A stretch of 64,000 nt of DNA from Blastomyces gilchristii SLH14081 (lineage: Eukaryota; Ascomycota; Eurotiomycetes; Onygenales; Ajellomycetaceae). Within the stretch, counting starts at the first letter, position 1. Each line of letters opens with the position of its first letter. The stretch is from assembly GCF_000003855.2 (NCBI RefSeq), contig NW_003101681.1:2673893-2737892 (forward strand). Direction: 5' to 3'. The notes below the pieces were generated by a model, which worked only from the letters and a program-made list of their open reading frames with translations, was not told the DNA's origin and made no database searches. Shown piece after piece: positions 1 through 9,849 of this stretch. The position numbers were made by a program, and so were the translations under genes.

Positions 1-1073
1 GAATGAGAGGGATATGTCGATGATGCGGACAAAAATAGGTGGGTAGAGGATTGTTTGCCACATGGGTGTGGAACTGAGGATGCTTCGACGCCCGAATGCT
101 AAGAAGAGAACGTTCGGAGACGCTTTCATGAGAGCGTCGACAACTCCATTGGCAAGTCCAGCTGGAGACATTGCCGGGGCTAGTGCTATGAATAAGTTGA
201 TTTTTTGGTTGAGTGTAGGGTGGATAGAGAGTGTAGCGAATGCTTGTGCGGTCCCTTGGGAGAATCCTATATAGGATAATGCCTTCTGTGAAGTGACAGA
301 CAGTATGTATTCGATACTGTCGGGGATGTCGTAGAAGGCGAATTCGTCCATGGAGAAATCCCAGAAGGCTATTGATGATGGAGCGTGGGTTCCTGACTTC
401 TTTGAGTACTTGTTCCCTCTATTGTTTCCAAACCATACATCATATCCTTTATCGACGAGCTGGAATGGGAGGCAACGCTTTTCGTCTGTCAAACAGACCC
501 ATACTTCACTATTCATGAGCAAACCATGGTGCAGATAAACTACTGGCTTCTGACGGGTGCCGTCGTAAGCGTTAGCTTTCGAGAAGCTTTCGCCTTTCTT
601 CCGCGGCAGTCTGTGCAAACCAAGAAGATAGCCATCGCCCGTTTGCACTACATGCTCTTCCGCTTCATAGCCCCAGAGCGAGCACAGTTCTAGAAAGTCT
701 GAAGCACGCGCAATCTTTCCTGAGGTTGATGTTTGCAGCGCTCGTACTCGGCGCCCTTGTGGCGAAGCCAAAACCTTGAATATGACCTTAGACTGCTGAT
801 AGCAAAATTGTATGATCGGCTGAGCTGTGTTAAAAAGGTCAGAGTTATTGTTCCGGAGTAGAAGATAACGTTGATACTTACGAAGACAGAATGTTATGAT
901 ATGTAATAGGCCTTCGATGAATATTAATACGAGCGAGCTGAATAGGGCTAGATACTCGTTCCTGAGGACAACCAAGACGCCGTTAATTACATTTCAGGGG
1001 TACTGTGACAAGCGGTTAGCAAAGGCGATCTAACTCACCAGAACAGCCTTCCAATGAATGGAACACGAGCCAT
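1..1073 (-). CDS. TGL1-type sterol esterase / triacylglycerol lipase, partial (C-terminus outside window)
   Basis: Acid-lipase-family alpha/beta hydrolase, expected to cleave steryl esters or triacylglycerols at lipid droplets or membranes. I read three exons: 1073-1039 (starts MARVPFIGRLFW), 961-882, and 824 running off the left edge. Donors are GTGAGT and GTAAGT and phases join. Exon 2 encodes a hydrophobic N-terminal segment (about residues 13-38), as in the membrane-anchored yeast Tgl1/Yeh family. Exon 3 carries the Abhydro_lipase signature: a GYEAEEHVVQTGDGYLL stretch, an LLMNSEVW oxyanion region, the GNNRGNKYS motif and the nucleophile elbow GFSQG (about 260-274). The catalytic Asp and His would lie beyond the edge. 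It is divergent from COA5 with a shared 436 bp promoter. The family is clear; the substrate is inferred. Confidence 0.85.
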
Positions 1074-1509
1074 ATTTCAAACTCTTTCAGCGACACGGCC
1101 AAACACCTAGAGTATAAAATTACAGCAACATAGGTAAAAAGGGGAGCAAGAAGGAATGATGTTCTGCGTTGGATGTGATATTATTAAATCAAATGGCTTC
1201 GCGACGTCATAAAAACACTGCGCCGAAGCCCAAAAAGGGAAAGTCTACCGGTTGCTTATGTCACCCAGATAAAGTTTTGCAACTAGACTGTTTATAATTT
1301 AGCGCCTAGCTCCCTTCAACCGCGGGAATCATCCACGCAGAAGAATGAAGACTTGAACCCAACCGCCGTGCTGTTTCCTGGAGTCGCCTGCAATATCTTT
1401 TAAGAATATATATAGCCTGTTAAAACGGCATTTGGATTGATTCCCACCAATATAGATATATGCTGTTCAGCCATAAGCCCCTTGGTGAAGAAACAGAGAT
1501 AAATTCACT
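1074..1509. promoter_or_regulatory. Divergent intergenic region between lipase and COA5
   Basis: A 436 bp spacer between two outward-facing start codons, so it must hold both promoters and 5' UTRs. I see short AT-rich stretches, no clear TATA box and no gene. Confidence 0.4.
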
Positions 1510-2168
1510 ATGCCTAGCTCTTGCAAAGATATCCGTATGCGTCAAATTCCCATGCTCCTCCTGCGCTCCGCTCCGCTCCGCCTTTGACATTCATATCCCT
1601 ATGGATGAGCCAAGTTTCCCTTATCTCTCTCTCTCCTATTAACTAATCGCTAACTAAAACGTCTGCTGTTAATGTAGGCCTCGCACTGGCGCAATGCTTG
1701 CAGCAATCCGATTGTATAATGGTCCAAGGCAAAACACCGCAAGAGTGCCTCCAACCCCCCTACCTCGATACCCTGCCCGTGAAATGCCAGCAACTGCGCA
1801 AAGGCCTTAGTGATTGCAAGTGCGTTTTAGCTTTCTCCTATTCCACATCTTTCAATTCCAACCTCTCCTCTTCATTTTTGTCCTTTTTGCTTCATGACAG
1901 ACCACCTCATCAACAAAGCGAATACTCCCTAGCTAACAATTTCCATTTCTCAAACACACACAGACGAGGGATGGTAGACATGCGCAAACGGTTCCGCGGC
2001 AACCAGCCTATAGCCCTGGGCAGCGAAGTCGACCCCGCAACTGGCGAAGTTATCAACAAGTCGAAGCCTGTCGGACAGCTGTATGGCGGCAAACCCGCCT
2101 TCCAAAGTGTCAAGGAGATCAGTGGCGACGAGGTCCAGATGGATCCGGAAAAGACGAGAGGATTATAA
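1510..2168 (+). CDS. PET191: Cytochrome c oxidase assembly factor COA5/Pet191
   Basis: Small twin-cysteine protein needed for cytochrome c oxidase assembly in the mitochondrial intermembrane space. Exons are 1510-1534, 1678-1819 and 1964-2168. Introns of 143 and 144 bp have GTATGC and GTGCGT donors and CTAAC branch sites shortly before the acceptors. The joined frame is 372 nt, 123 residues. The start is the ATG opening MPSSCKDIR, reached only by splicing across the first intron. Six cysteines (5, 15, 21, 32, 45, 55) and the KRGMVDMRKRFRGNQPI block are hallmarks of the family. The C-terminal tail (GEVINKSKPVGQLYGGKP) is typical of the longer fungal forms. Gene convergent with WBP1. Confidence 0.93.
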
Positions 2169-2936
2169 GTGTTGCGGGGTTAGGGGAGTGAGGTAACTTT
2201 TGGCCGGTTTTGCTAGGCGGGGGAGGAGGAGGAGGTAAGCGGACGATGACAGGGCAGGGATGGTAAGAGGAGAGCGCTGCTGGGAAGTGTATGATATATT
2301 TTTACGATGAGAGATGAGAGTGGCACGATCGATCGTCTTAAGCATAGGGCCATAGGCGGCGTTGTTGTCTTCGGGATACATATCATTTTTGGGGCATTGG
2401 CGTTTTGGAATTTTTTTTCTTTTGGGATGATTGTGCAGCTATTTTGAGCCCACCAAGCCAGCTATGATGTACAGTACATACGGACGGATACGCCTCACAT
2501 AAATAGCGCGCCTTTGATTGAGTGTATAATTATAGACCATTGCGATGAGTTACCAAAACCAAAAATCGTTTCTTCACCAGGAACTCCCTAGCTTGATTAT
2601 AATAGAGATACTGGTATGACTGCTAACATTCCCGACACCAATTCATCTCTTTCTCTTTTTATGTGGATCTAAAAGTATAAAAAAATATGAAACGGAACAG
2701 CCAAAACAGACAGGTATAAACCACAAGTGTTAAAATACATTATAGGAACATAAACTGAACCTTTCCTCGTCATTTTCGGGCCTCTGCGTCCTTGAGCCCG
2801 CATCAAGATAAAAAAGAAATATAGAAGAGCCCCAAATGCGAAGGAAAAAAAAGAAAAGAAAAGAAAACTTGATAGACATTGAAATACAAATGCCAAATTA
2901 ATGCATATCAGATACACACAGACACAACATGCGCAA
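2169..2936. other. Convergent intergenic spacer (COA5 / WBP1 3' ends)
   Basis: 768 bp between two convergent stop codons. It should contain both 3' UTRs. A purine-rich run lies around 2215-2240 and an A/G-rich run near 2840-2870. No coding signature is visible. Confidence 0.5.
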
Positions 2937-4586
2937 TCATTGGACTTTCTTAGACCAGTTTGCCTCCGTTTCTGGGGGGGCGGAATACAACCATACTGCG
3001 ACGAAAGCTAGAAAACCACCAATAACAGACCACAACCCCGCAATCCAGACCCAGCCGCCTGTGATTTTCCAGCTACGGGGCCACTCGTCATGAGCGAAAT
3101 GCCGAACAGTGACCTGCTCCTTTACATCGACGTTGGTGAGGAAAGGCCGTTTGTAGTTGACGCGGAACGAGAATATACCATGTTGATCGGGCAAGGTGAA
3201 TGAGGTGCTGTACACGGTGCTATTTGCGGTCTTGGCCACGGGTTTGAGAGTGAGGCGGTGGAAGGGCGATAGCATGGTAAATTCGAGTTGAATGGCGTCT
3301 TCTTCGGGGATTTCGAAGGGGATATAGTGGTCGTAGTCGTACTCGGAGAGCTCGATGTTAAATGTCTAGCAAAGTATCGATATTAGCTAATATCACAATA
3401 TAAAGGATTAGATGATATTTCCCAAAACGTACCACCTCGTTCTTTATCCGGTATATCGAAGGGTTCAGTTCTCCGGATTCATTCGACGGAGCAGATTCCG
3501 CAACCGCATCTGCACTCAAGTAGTGTTGCACTTTGTCCACTTTAACCACACCAGTCTCCTTAAACGTCCAAGCGCTAACTTGCTTTGCAAACTCCCTGTT
3601 CACCGTCTGTGCCTGTTCCCCAGCCTTCGGGCCCTTAACGGTGGCCGAGAACCACTTGTCTTTAAGACTCTCCACGGACCCTATGACCGTTAACCGGGCC
3701 GAATTCCTTGCCTGCATTGCTGAGACCAATGAAATCTGCGACCCAAACGCGAACGAGTCTTCGACCGTCTGTTCCTGCTCCTTCGCGTCATAGCTATATG
3801 CCGTCTCAGGAGCTCGAAGTATTGGAGCAAGTAACGGCCTGGCAGCTCCCAATGACTGGCCCGCAGATTTGGGGAAGGCGACCACTCCTTCGCCGGAGAA
3901 GTATGATTTAAGGTCTGGGCGGAGTGCTTTAGGCCGGGGGAGAAGAAGAACGTCATGTTGTTCAGGAGAAGAGAGGGTGTCGTAGTTGAAGTGGTCGACA
4001 ACGAGCGCGTTGCGGTCAGAAGAGAGGTTTATATCTAGCTCTAGCAGGAGGGAGCTGATTGTGCTGGAAATCGCTGAACCGCCTGCGAGGGCGAGGAGAA
4101 TGTTTCCTTCGCTGTTCATAAAATTGACCAGCGCTTTGGGCGATAATGCAGGCCCGAGTCCTGTATTTGCAATCGCTGTATTTAGTATCCGCCTCATCTA
4201 ACATCCTCATGCGCAACCACAACAGCAACACAACCTCACTGACCTTTTGCCTTGCTTGGAGGGAGAAGAACAATGTGGTCATATGCTCTCTCTCCATGCT
4301 TAAATAGTGAAAGGCCCTCATCTTTGGGTGATTGAAATGATATAGAGTATCCCCGACCTATATATATATATTGGTGAGCTGGTGTAGTTCAAATAGAACC
4401 GATTGTTTTGTCCTATTTTTTTGCAATTATATATATCTCACCTTCTAGATCCTTCCAGAATGTCGAGAACAAGTCCTTGTCTGTGACATTGCCTAGAATG
4501 GCTAGCAGTCGGTTGCCATCGCTGCTGAGCGCATGGACAACAGCTCCCCAGAGCCCAACGAGAAGCAGAGAAAGAAGCCACCGCAT
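2937..4586 (-). CDS. WBP1: Oligosaccharyltransferase beta/48 kDa subunit (Wbp1/OST48)
   Basis: Subunit of the ER oligosaccharyltransferase that transfers the lipid-linked glycan to nascent Asn-X-Ser/Thr sites. Exons on the minus strand are 4586-4442, 4357-4244, 4160-3433 and 3365-2937. Phases close to 1416 nt, 471 residues, in the family range. Donors are GTGAGA, GTCAGT and GTACGT; the second intron has a TACTAAAT branch site. The protein has a signal peptide (MRWLLSLLLVGLWGAVVHA), the GYSISFQSPKDEGLSLF block, the YDHIVLLPPSK motif, a FNIELSEYDYDHYIPFEIPEED block in the luminal domain, and one C-terminal membrane span (GGWVWIAGLWSVIGGFLAF) with a short cytosolic tail ending SKKVQ. KK-type residues near the tail fit ER retention. 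A longer upstream in-frame start would be a non-ATG codon, so I chose the signal-peptide Met. Confidence 0.93.
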
Positions 4587-5072
4587 TGTTGATATAGGGG
4601 CCCGTCCGCGCGGGGAGGCGGACAAAAAGAAAACGGGGAGATTAGCGGTGGACGTAGCTGGGGCGTAAATATGGCCTGAAATGCAAAGCCGGAGGACTGC
4701 TCAATTCCTCGTGGAAATGTTGTAAGTCTTTTCCCGTCGTAGATGTCGGCGGAACAGGCAACGTGTTGGTCCCAGGAACGCCAAGACCGGCAAGCGTGTG
4801 TGATCCAAAAGCTTTGCAGCAACCAACATCTCCGAAGCCCATCATCATGACCGTTCACCGTCACCGTCACCACCGCCACACACCACCACAACCAGCATTA
4901 CCAGTACATACAATCACCAGCATAACCTCCTGCGCTCAATCTAACCTCTCTTACAGTCGCGCTGCTACCCCACCGCATTGCGCGACTACTGCGTAAAACT
5001 TCTCAACAACCGCCCAATTGAACCTCCCCCGGGCATCGTCGGCCATTGGCCCTCCAACCCTCATCATCCGCA
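4587..5072. promoter_or_regulatory. Divergent promoter region WBP1 / NUO9.5
   Basis: 486 bp between divergent start codons. It is CA/ACC-rich around 4850-4910 with no TATA-like box near either start. No coding potential is evident on either strand. Confidence 0.4.
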
Positions 5073-5568
5073 ATGTCCGCACCGCAGTTCTGGTCCACAC
5101 CCTTCCGATACATGCGATGGGCAGCGCATGAGAAACCAGCTATCTTCTTCAGCGTCATCATCGGCTCGCTAGGCCCTGTGGCACTCGTGTCCCTCCCGCC
5201 GATCCGACGGTATTTTGGCGACGTGGACCCCGCCCCGATTCCGCTGACTTATCCAAGTACGTTTGCTACGAACCACTTTTTCTTTTTATCTTCTTGTTTC
5301 GTTTCTATATGGTGTTGTGTGATTTCAATTGCTTCTGCTTTTGCCTTCTTCTCCCTTCTTCCCTCTACATTATCGTTTCTTGTCTCTATCCACGGTTGGA
5401 AAACCAGCTGGTCCAGCCTCCCTTTTGCTTCAAGGCAAGGTGTCTTGAATTATGTAGCCTGCTGCTGTGAAACAAATGGCTAACTATACTCCTTCCCTTC
5501 CCCCTTCCGGTCATTTTTTAGTTCCTCCCGGCCCAAGACAGATCCCGAAAGGTTATGATGACGAGTAA
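5073..5568 (+). CDS. NADH:ubiquinone oxidoreductase 9.5 kDa subunit
   Basis: Small accessory subunit of mitochondrial complex I, known mainly from fungi. Exon 1 is 5073-5256 and exon 2 is 5522-5568. The 265 bp intron starts GTACGT, has a GCTAAC branch site near 5480, and ends TTTTTTAG. The joined frame gives 76 residues. Recognisable features: an N-terminal MSAPQFWSTPFRYMRW, one membrane span (FFSVIIGSLGPVALVSLPP), the RRYFGDVDPAPIPLTYP stretch and a short acidic tail (GPRQIPKGYDDE). The last exon is only 47 nt and is easily missed, because the unspliced frame runs on into intron sequence. Confidence 0.9.
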
Positions 5569-5952
5569 CTGAATTATCGAATAAGGGAGAGGGAATAAAT
5601 AAGGGGGCAGCAAGGTTTAGTAGATGCGGGGTCGCAGGCAATGGTGGGAAAGAAGGAATCTGTCCCCTGCTCAATTGGTTAAATTCTTTCCGGGAGCAAA
5701 ATGGCGTCGATATAATGGTGCTTGAGGCTAAAAAAGCAAAATAAAAGAAACGAAAAGAACCCAAAAGCTTAACGATAAGGGGAGAAGAAAAGCTATAAAA
5801 TAAAGGAATTTGGGAGGGGGCTGGTAAGTCCCGAAAAAATATACATAAAAAGACATTGCTACTTCCTTCGTTCCTTTGGTGTCTTGTATCATACATAAAA
5901 ACATTATCTCTCATATACACATTTTCCCCGTTTTTCCCACTATCGTACAGGC
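5569..5952. other. Intergenic, no gene seen
   Basis: Presumed 3' UTR of the complex I subunit gene and spacer. A-rich stretches occur around 5730-5800. Open frames here are short and lack splice or family support. Confidence 0.4.
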
Positions 5953-6472
5953 TCAACCCGCATAATTTTGAGGTGCATTTTTTCCCTCCAAGATCAAGCT
6001 CTTTAAGGCAATTGTTAAGCTTTCCCACGTAGAAATATCATCGCCTTCTATCTCATCCATATCTTCAACTTTGAGCGCATTGTCATCCTGGCTTTGGCCA
6101 ACATGAGGGGTGAAATCCTCTAGTGCAACAGCAAGGAGAAACGGACTTATTAAGAGGTATAGCGCGAGGATGTTTGAGAGCTTGCGGTGGTCCATCAAGT
6201 GCATTTAAGGCATCGTTATGTCAGCACGAGTTGCCTTTGGTGCTCCACCGGCGGTGGGAAGAGAGGTGGGAAGATCCAGGACGGATTGCCAATACCCCTC
6301 GAGTACATTGAAGGCATCAACGATATCATGTCGACTTGCGTCTAATGAAAACAAAGCTTTGAAAAACTCAATGTCTTCTCGACTAGCACCACCGTAGAAG
6401 TGTGAACCAAGCCTAACATAGTGCATATCAGTATAACCTGAGGGTGGGGGATTATGTCGATGGTGTAAAACG
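5953..6472 (-). pseudogene. Unrecognised small reading frame pair with an in-frame stop
   Basis: Two minus-strand frames lie head to tail in the same phase. The upstream one (to 6205, entered after a plausible CCACCCTCAG acceptor near 6462) reads GYTDMHYVRLGSHFYGGAS and continues with an amphipathic, protein-like stretch. It ends at one TAA. The next codon is ATG, and the frame continues for 83 residues with a hydrophobic segment (LALYLLISPFLLAVA) followed by an acidic tail (to 5953). I do not recognise the family. It may be one gene with a premature stop, two small genes, or non-genic. It lies just downstream of the NLR relic and might be part of its decayed tail, but I see no TPR-like repeat in it. 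Confidence 0.3.
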
Positions 6473-6480
6473 GTGAGAAG

Positions 6481-6830
6481 AATATTTTTTATAAGATTCT
6501 AGCATCCTCCTGAGCTCATTAAAAGAATCAATGGACTGAGGGTGATTGTGACCTAATACCTCTATCTAGATTTCAAAAAAGGTGAACACCAGCGACAGCA
6601 TTTCTTTGTATAAGTGTAGATTTTGCAAGCATGTGCATGGTTGTAGCATCTGGTACCACAAGTGGCAGCCACTGGATTCTTGATTTCTGCGTATCTCCAG
6701 TCATCCTCGAAGTCTTGACTCAATAGTTCGACCATGTCTGCCTCTTGATTCTGAAGAATGGAGAGTTCGTCGAAAAGGACACGTCAGTTTCATTGATGTA
6801 ATTTGCAGCTTGTAGAATGGCTAACGGTAG
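6481..6830 (-). pseudogene. NLR-like (NB-ARC-TPR) relic, C-terminal fragment
   Basis: Continuation, left of the transposon block, of the pseudogene at 39363-40964. Reading the minus strand from 6830, the sequence encodes LPLAILQAANYINETDVSF, the GLPLA-type motif and following helix of fungal NB-ARC domains. After a frame change comes NQEADMVELLSQDFEDDWR and KNPVAAT, also typical of this family. Further on, VLGHNHPQSIDSFNEL (about 6510-6570) matches the start of a kinesin-light-chain-type TPR unit. Frameshifts and stops separate these pieces and most of the TPR array is missing. NB-ARC/TPR proteins act in fungal non-self recognition and programmed cell death; this copy cannot be functional. 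Confidence 0.7.
6826..6830. repeat. Target site duplication GGTAG, left copy (copia)
   Basis: GGTAG immediately before the left LTR. The matching copy is at 39363-39367. Deleting everything between and one copy rejoins the NLR frame at its LPLA motif. Confidence 0.9.
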
Positions 6831-7098
6831 TGTCAGGAAAAAGAGGTTATACACTACTGAACGCCACCAACATCGTATTACTACAATATTTCTCATCATC
6901 ATCAGCTTACTACAACACTTGTCTAATACTCGCTTATGCTAGCTCTCTTGGCTCACACATATATTTTACTATAAATAGCTCCATCTTTTGTATGAAATAG
7001 ATATATTAGATAGTGTACAGATAATATAATAAGCAGATCTTAATATAAATAAGATTCATATGTCTTCAACATATTCATTCATGACACTTAATCTGACA
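6831..7098 (+). repeat. Copia 5' LTR (268 bp)
   Basis: Runs from TGTCAGGAAA to AATCTGACA. The counterpart is 18248-18455 joined to 39303-39362, which is also exactly 268 bp. The left part keeps more C/G than the right, so the mutational load is uneven within one LTR. It contains the stretch CTATAAATAG near 6972, a possible TATA box, with a reading of transcription start downstream of it. Confidence 0.92.
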
Positions 7099-7104
7099 GT
7101 TATG

Positions 7105-7480
7105 AGCCTGATAAGCAGCATCTGAAGAGAAGTATGATATATTAATCTCAATCCTTATTTGAATTTGACAATAATTATTCAAACTGAGACAATTGATTCT
7201 CATTCATATATAGTCTGATCTACTTAACTGTCATACCTGATTCTCAGTAAGCAGTATCTGAAGAGAAGCATGATACATCACTGATTTCAATTCTCATTTG
7301 AATTTGACAACAATCATTCAAACTGAGATAATTGTTTCTCATTTATATACAGTCTGAAATACTCAACTGTTATATTATATATCAATCTCAATTCTCATTC
7401 AAACTGATAACTATCATTTAAACTGAGATGATAAATTCTCACTTATATATATTTCAATATACTTAACTGTTATACATTCT
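7105..7480 (+). repeat. Tandem repeat in the copia leader, about 3 units of about 135 bp
   Basis: Units begin near 7109, 7246 and (shortened) 7371. Shared landmarks are AAGCAGYATCTGAAGAGAAG, TTTGAATTTGACAAYAATYA, TTCAAACTGAGAYAATTG, and a TACTTAACTGTYAT end. They lie between the 5' LTR and gag. The units differ mainly by T/C and A/G exchanges, as expected for mutated copies of one sequence. Confidence 0.75.
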
Positions 7481-7499
7481 GATTTCTGATCATATTCAT

Positions 7500-9515
7500 A
7501 AATACTTGAACTGATTTCTCAATTCATTCAATATAACTGATATAACAGATAAGACAATGTCTAATGCAACTGTACATCTTAGCATTTCTGAAGATTGAAA
7601 ACTTTGATACAAGTATATACTAGAATATGTAAAGAATAAGAAGATATCAGACTTTATCAATCTTAATAAATCTGATATCTTCTCTGAACTAGAAGAATCT
7701 CTGAAACCTGAGTGTTCAGAAGAAGTCACTGCAGAGACTAAGATAGTATATAATATCAAAGTCACTGCATGAAAAATTAAATATATGAAATATAAAAAAT
7801 TGAATGAAGGTATGATAAAGATATGAGATGTTATATGAAAAACAGTGAATGTCACAGAGCTATAACATGTATACAGTGAGAATGATGATATAAAGAACAT
7901 TATTCAATTATTAAGAGATTGTCTCTCTTTCACAACTACAGACTATTAAGATAATGTGAGAACCTGATATTATAATCTCTGCAAAACACTGAAAAACAGA
8001 GATATAGAGAAGTGATTAAATAACTAATCTCTTATTAAAGATAATATCAAAGAGATGAATATAGCTGAACAGTTCAACTTGAAGAAAGATTTCTTAAATA
8101 TAAATCTAGCTATTGATACAGATTATATACAAGTATGAGTTAAGAATGTCTGATATGATAAAGATATTATATCTTTGATAGAGTTAGTTAAGAACTTCAA
8201 GAAATAGTATAGAGAAATGAGTATTCTTAAAGAAGATAAATTTATGAACTTTGCTACTCTTAATGAAAGATCTCAGTAATTATTATCAGTGACATTTAAA
8301 AACTGTATCTGCAGAGTCTGTCATTAATACACTCAGTGCTACTATCTTAATTTATCAAGAAAGTTATCTGAATGAAAGGAAAATAAGAAGAAGAGAACTC
8401 AGATCAATCAAGCTCTTAAAAATCAAGAATTGAAGAGATGTATTAATCATGCATTATCAAGAGATTTATTAATAAATACAGATATAGTAGATATCAATGA
8501 AGCAGTTTTAGAAGAAATGATTTTAAAGTAATCAGATTATCAATCTATCAATCATCAATCTATTAATCAGTAAATCTGAAAAATATTAATAAACTCTTTA
8601 CATTCTCACTTCTATCTCTGAAACTTCTGAATCTTTGATACTGATATGAAACAGTATATATACAATAATTGAATATATTTCCTATTCTTTACATCTGTGA
8701 ATAAGAATGCAGAAGTCTATACAGACAATTTTAGTATTAAAGTTAAAGATTATAAAACTGTTAGAACTATTATAATAAATGAAGTAGAAAAGCAGTTCAA
8801 TGTCAATCTTATCAATACAGCTTACATACTGAATTTTCATATAAATATCATCACATGAAAACCATGTTTTCATATAGAAGGCATCTATTATAATGAAAAA
8901 GACTTCAGATTGTGAAAATGTGCAGATAATATAATCTTTGCATGTGTTAAAGTATTTAAGAAATTGCTAGTTACAGAATATAATAGTGAAACAGCTGTTT
9001 TCTCAACTATCTCAGAAAAATTCACTACTAAAGCTAATGCAGCTATTACATCACACACATCTAATATTACTATATCTGAAAAAATAATATCTTTAAATTC
9101 TTCAACTTCTACAAATTCTTCTTCTAATCTGTTAATATATACTTCAATAAATCATTTTTCTAATCTGTCAATATATATAAAACCTTCTTAAAAACCTAAG
9201 ATCTCTATAGCTACTCAGTCAACATAATATAAGAGATTAGAACATTTATTAAAAATTATTATTTAAAAGCTTATAAATAATACAACTGATGTTTAAATCA
9301 TTAATCTAGAAGATACTGTAGATGAGCTTATCACTGAGCTTTGCAAACTCTGCTATCTATCTAATGCAAAAAATCAAATATCTAGATATTTTTATATTAG
9401 ATCTTAAATATCATTTAAATATCTATATATAAATATCACACATGACTCTATACAGTGCTATAATGATGAGTGTTATCTTATACATTTCATGTGTAATTAT
9501 CTACATTTTCATATA
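7500..9515 (+). pseudogene. Copia gag region remnant
   Basis: Left internal part of the copia element, upstream of the hAT insertion. Open frames are short, riddled with TAA/TAG/TGA, and polar; a protein-like patch lies at 8964-9190 (Ser/Thr/Asn-rich). Position directly after the leader and before integrase/RT implies gag and the start of pol. I could not identify a zinc knuckle or protease motif with confidence. Confidence 0.5.
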
Positions 9516-9523
9516 GCTATAAC
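9516..9523. repeat. 8 bp TSD GCTATAAC, left copy (hAT copy 1)
   Basis: GCTATAAC precedes the left terminus; the identical copy is 15308-15315. Confidence 0.9.
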
Positions 9524-9849
9524 TAGACTGGCTGATGAGATCATGAATTTCACATTTGATCTCATTTAGTCTGATCTCATACATTTCTTGACGTGAGTCT
9601 CACCAGGACCAAGTCTTAAAAAAATCTGAAAATGAATCATTTCTGAGAGAAATAGCATGAAAAATGATCAGATTTAATTCAAGAACAGTGAAATGAGAGT
9701 AATTTCTCAGAATAAACTGTGAAAGATGATCATTCTTTCAAAATCAGAATAAGACTGAGACTGAAGATTAAAATCAGTCTTATTCAGTTCATTCAGTGAT
9801 TGCTTATATAATCAGAATTTGATAACAATTATTGATAATACTCATGAAA

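Noticed and set aside
1330..1360. Possible tRNA B-box (GGTTCAAGTC on the minus strand)
   Set aside because: The flanking bases do not form a T-arm stem and no D-arm or acceptor stem pairs around it.
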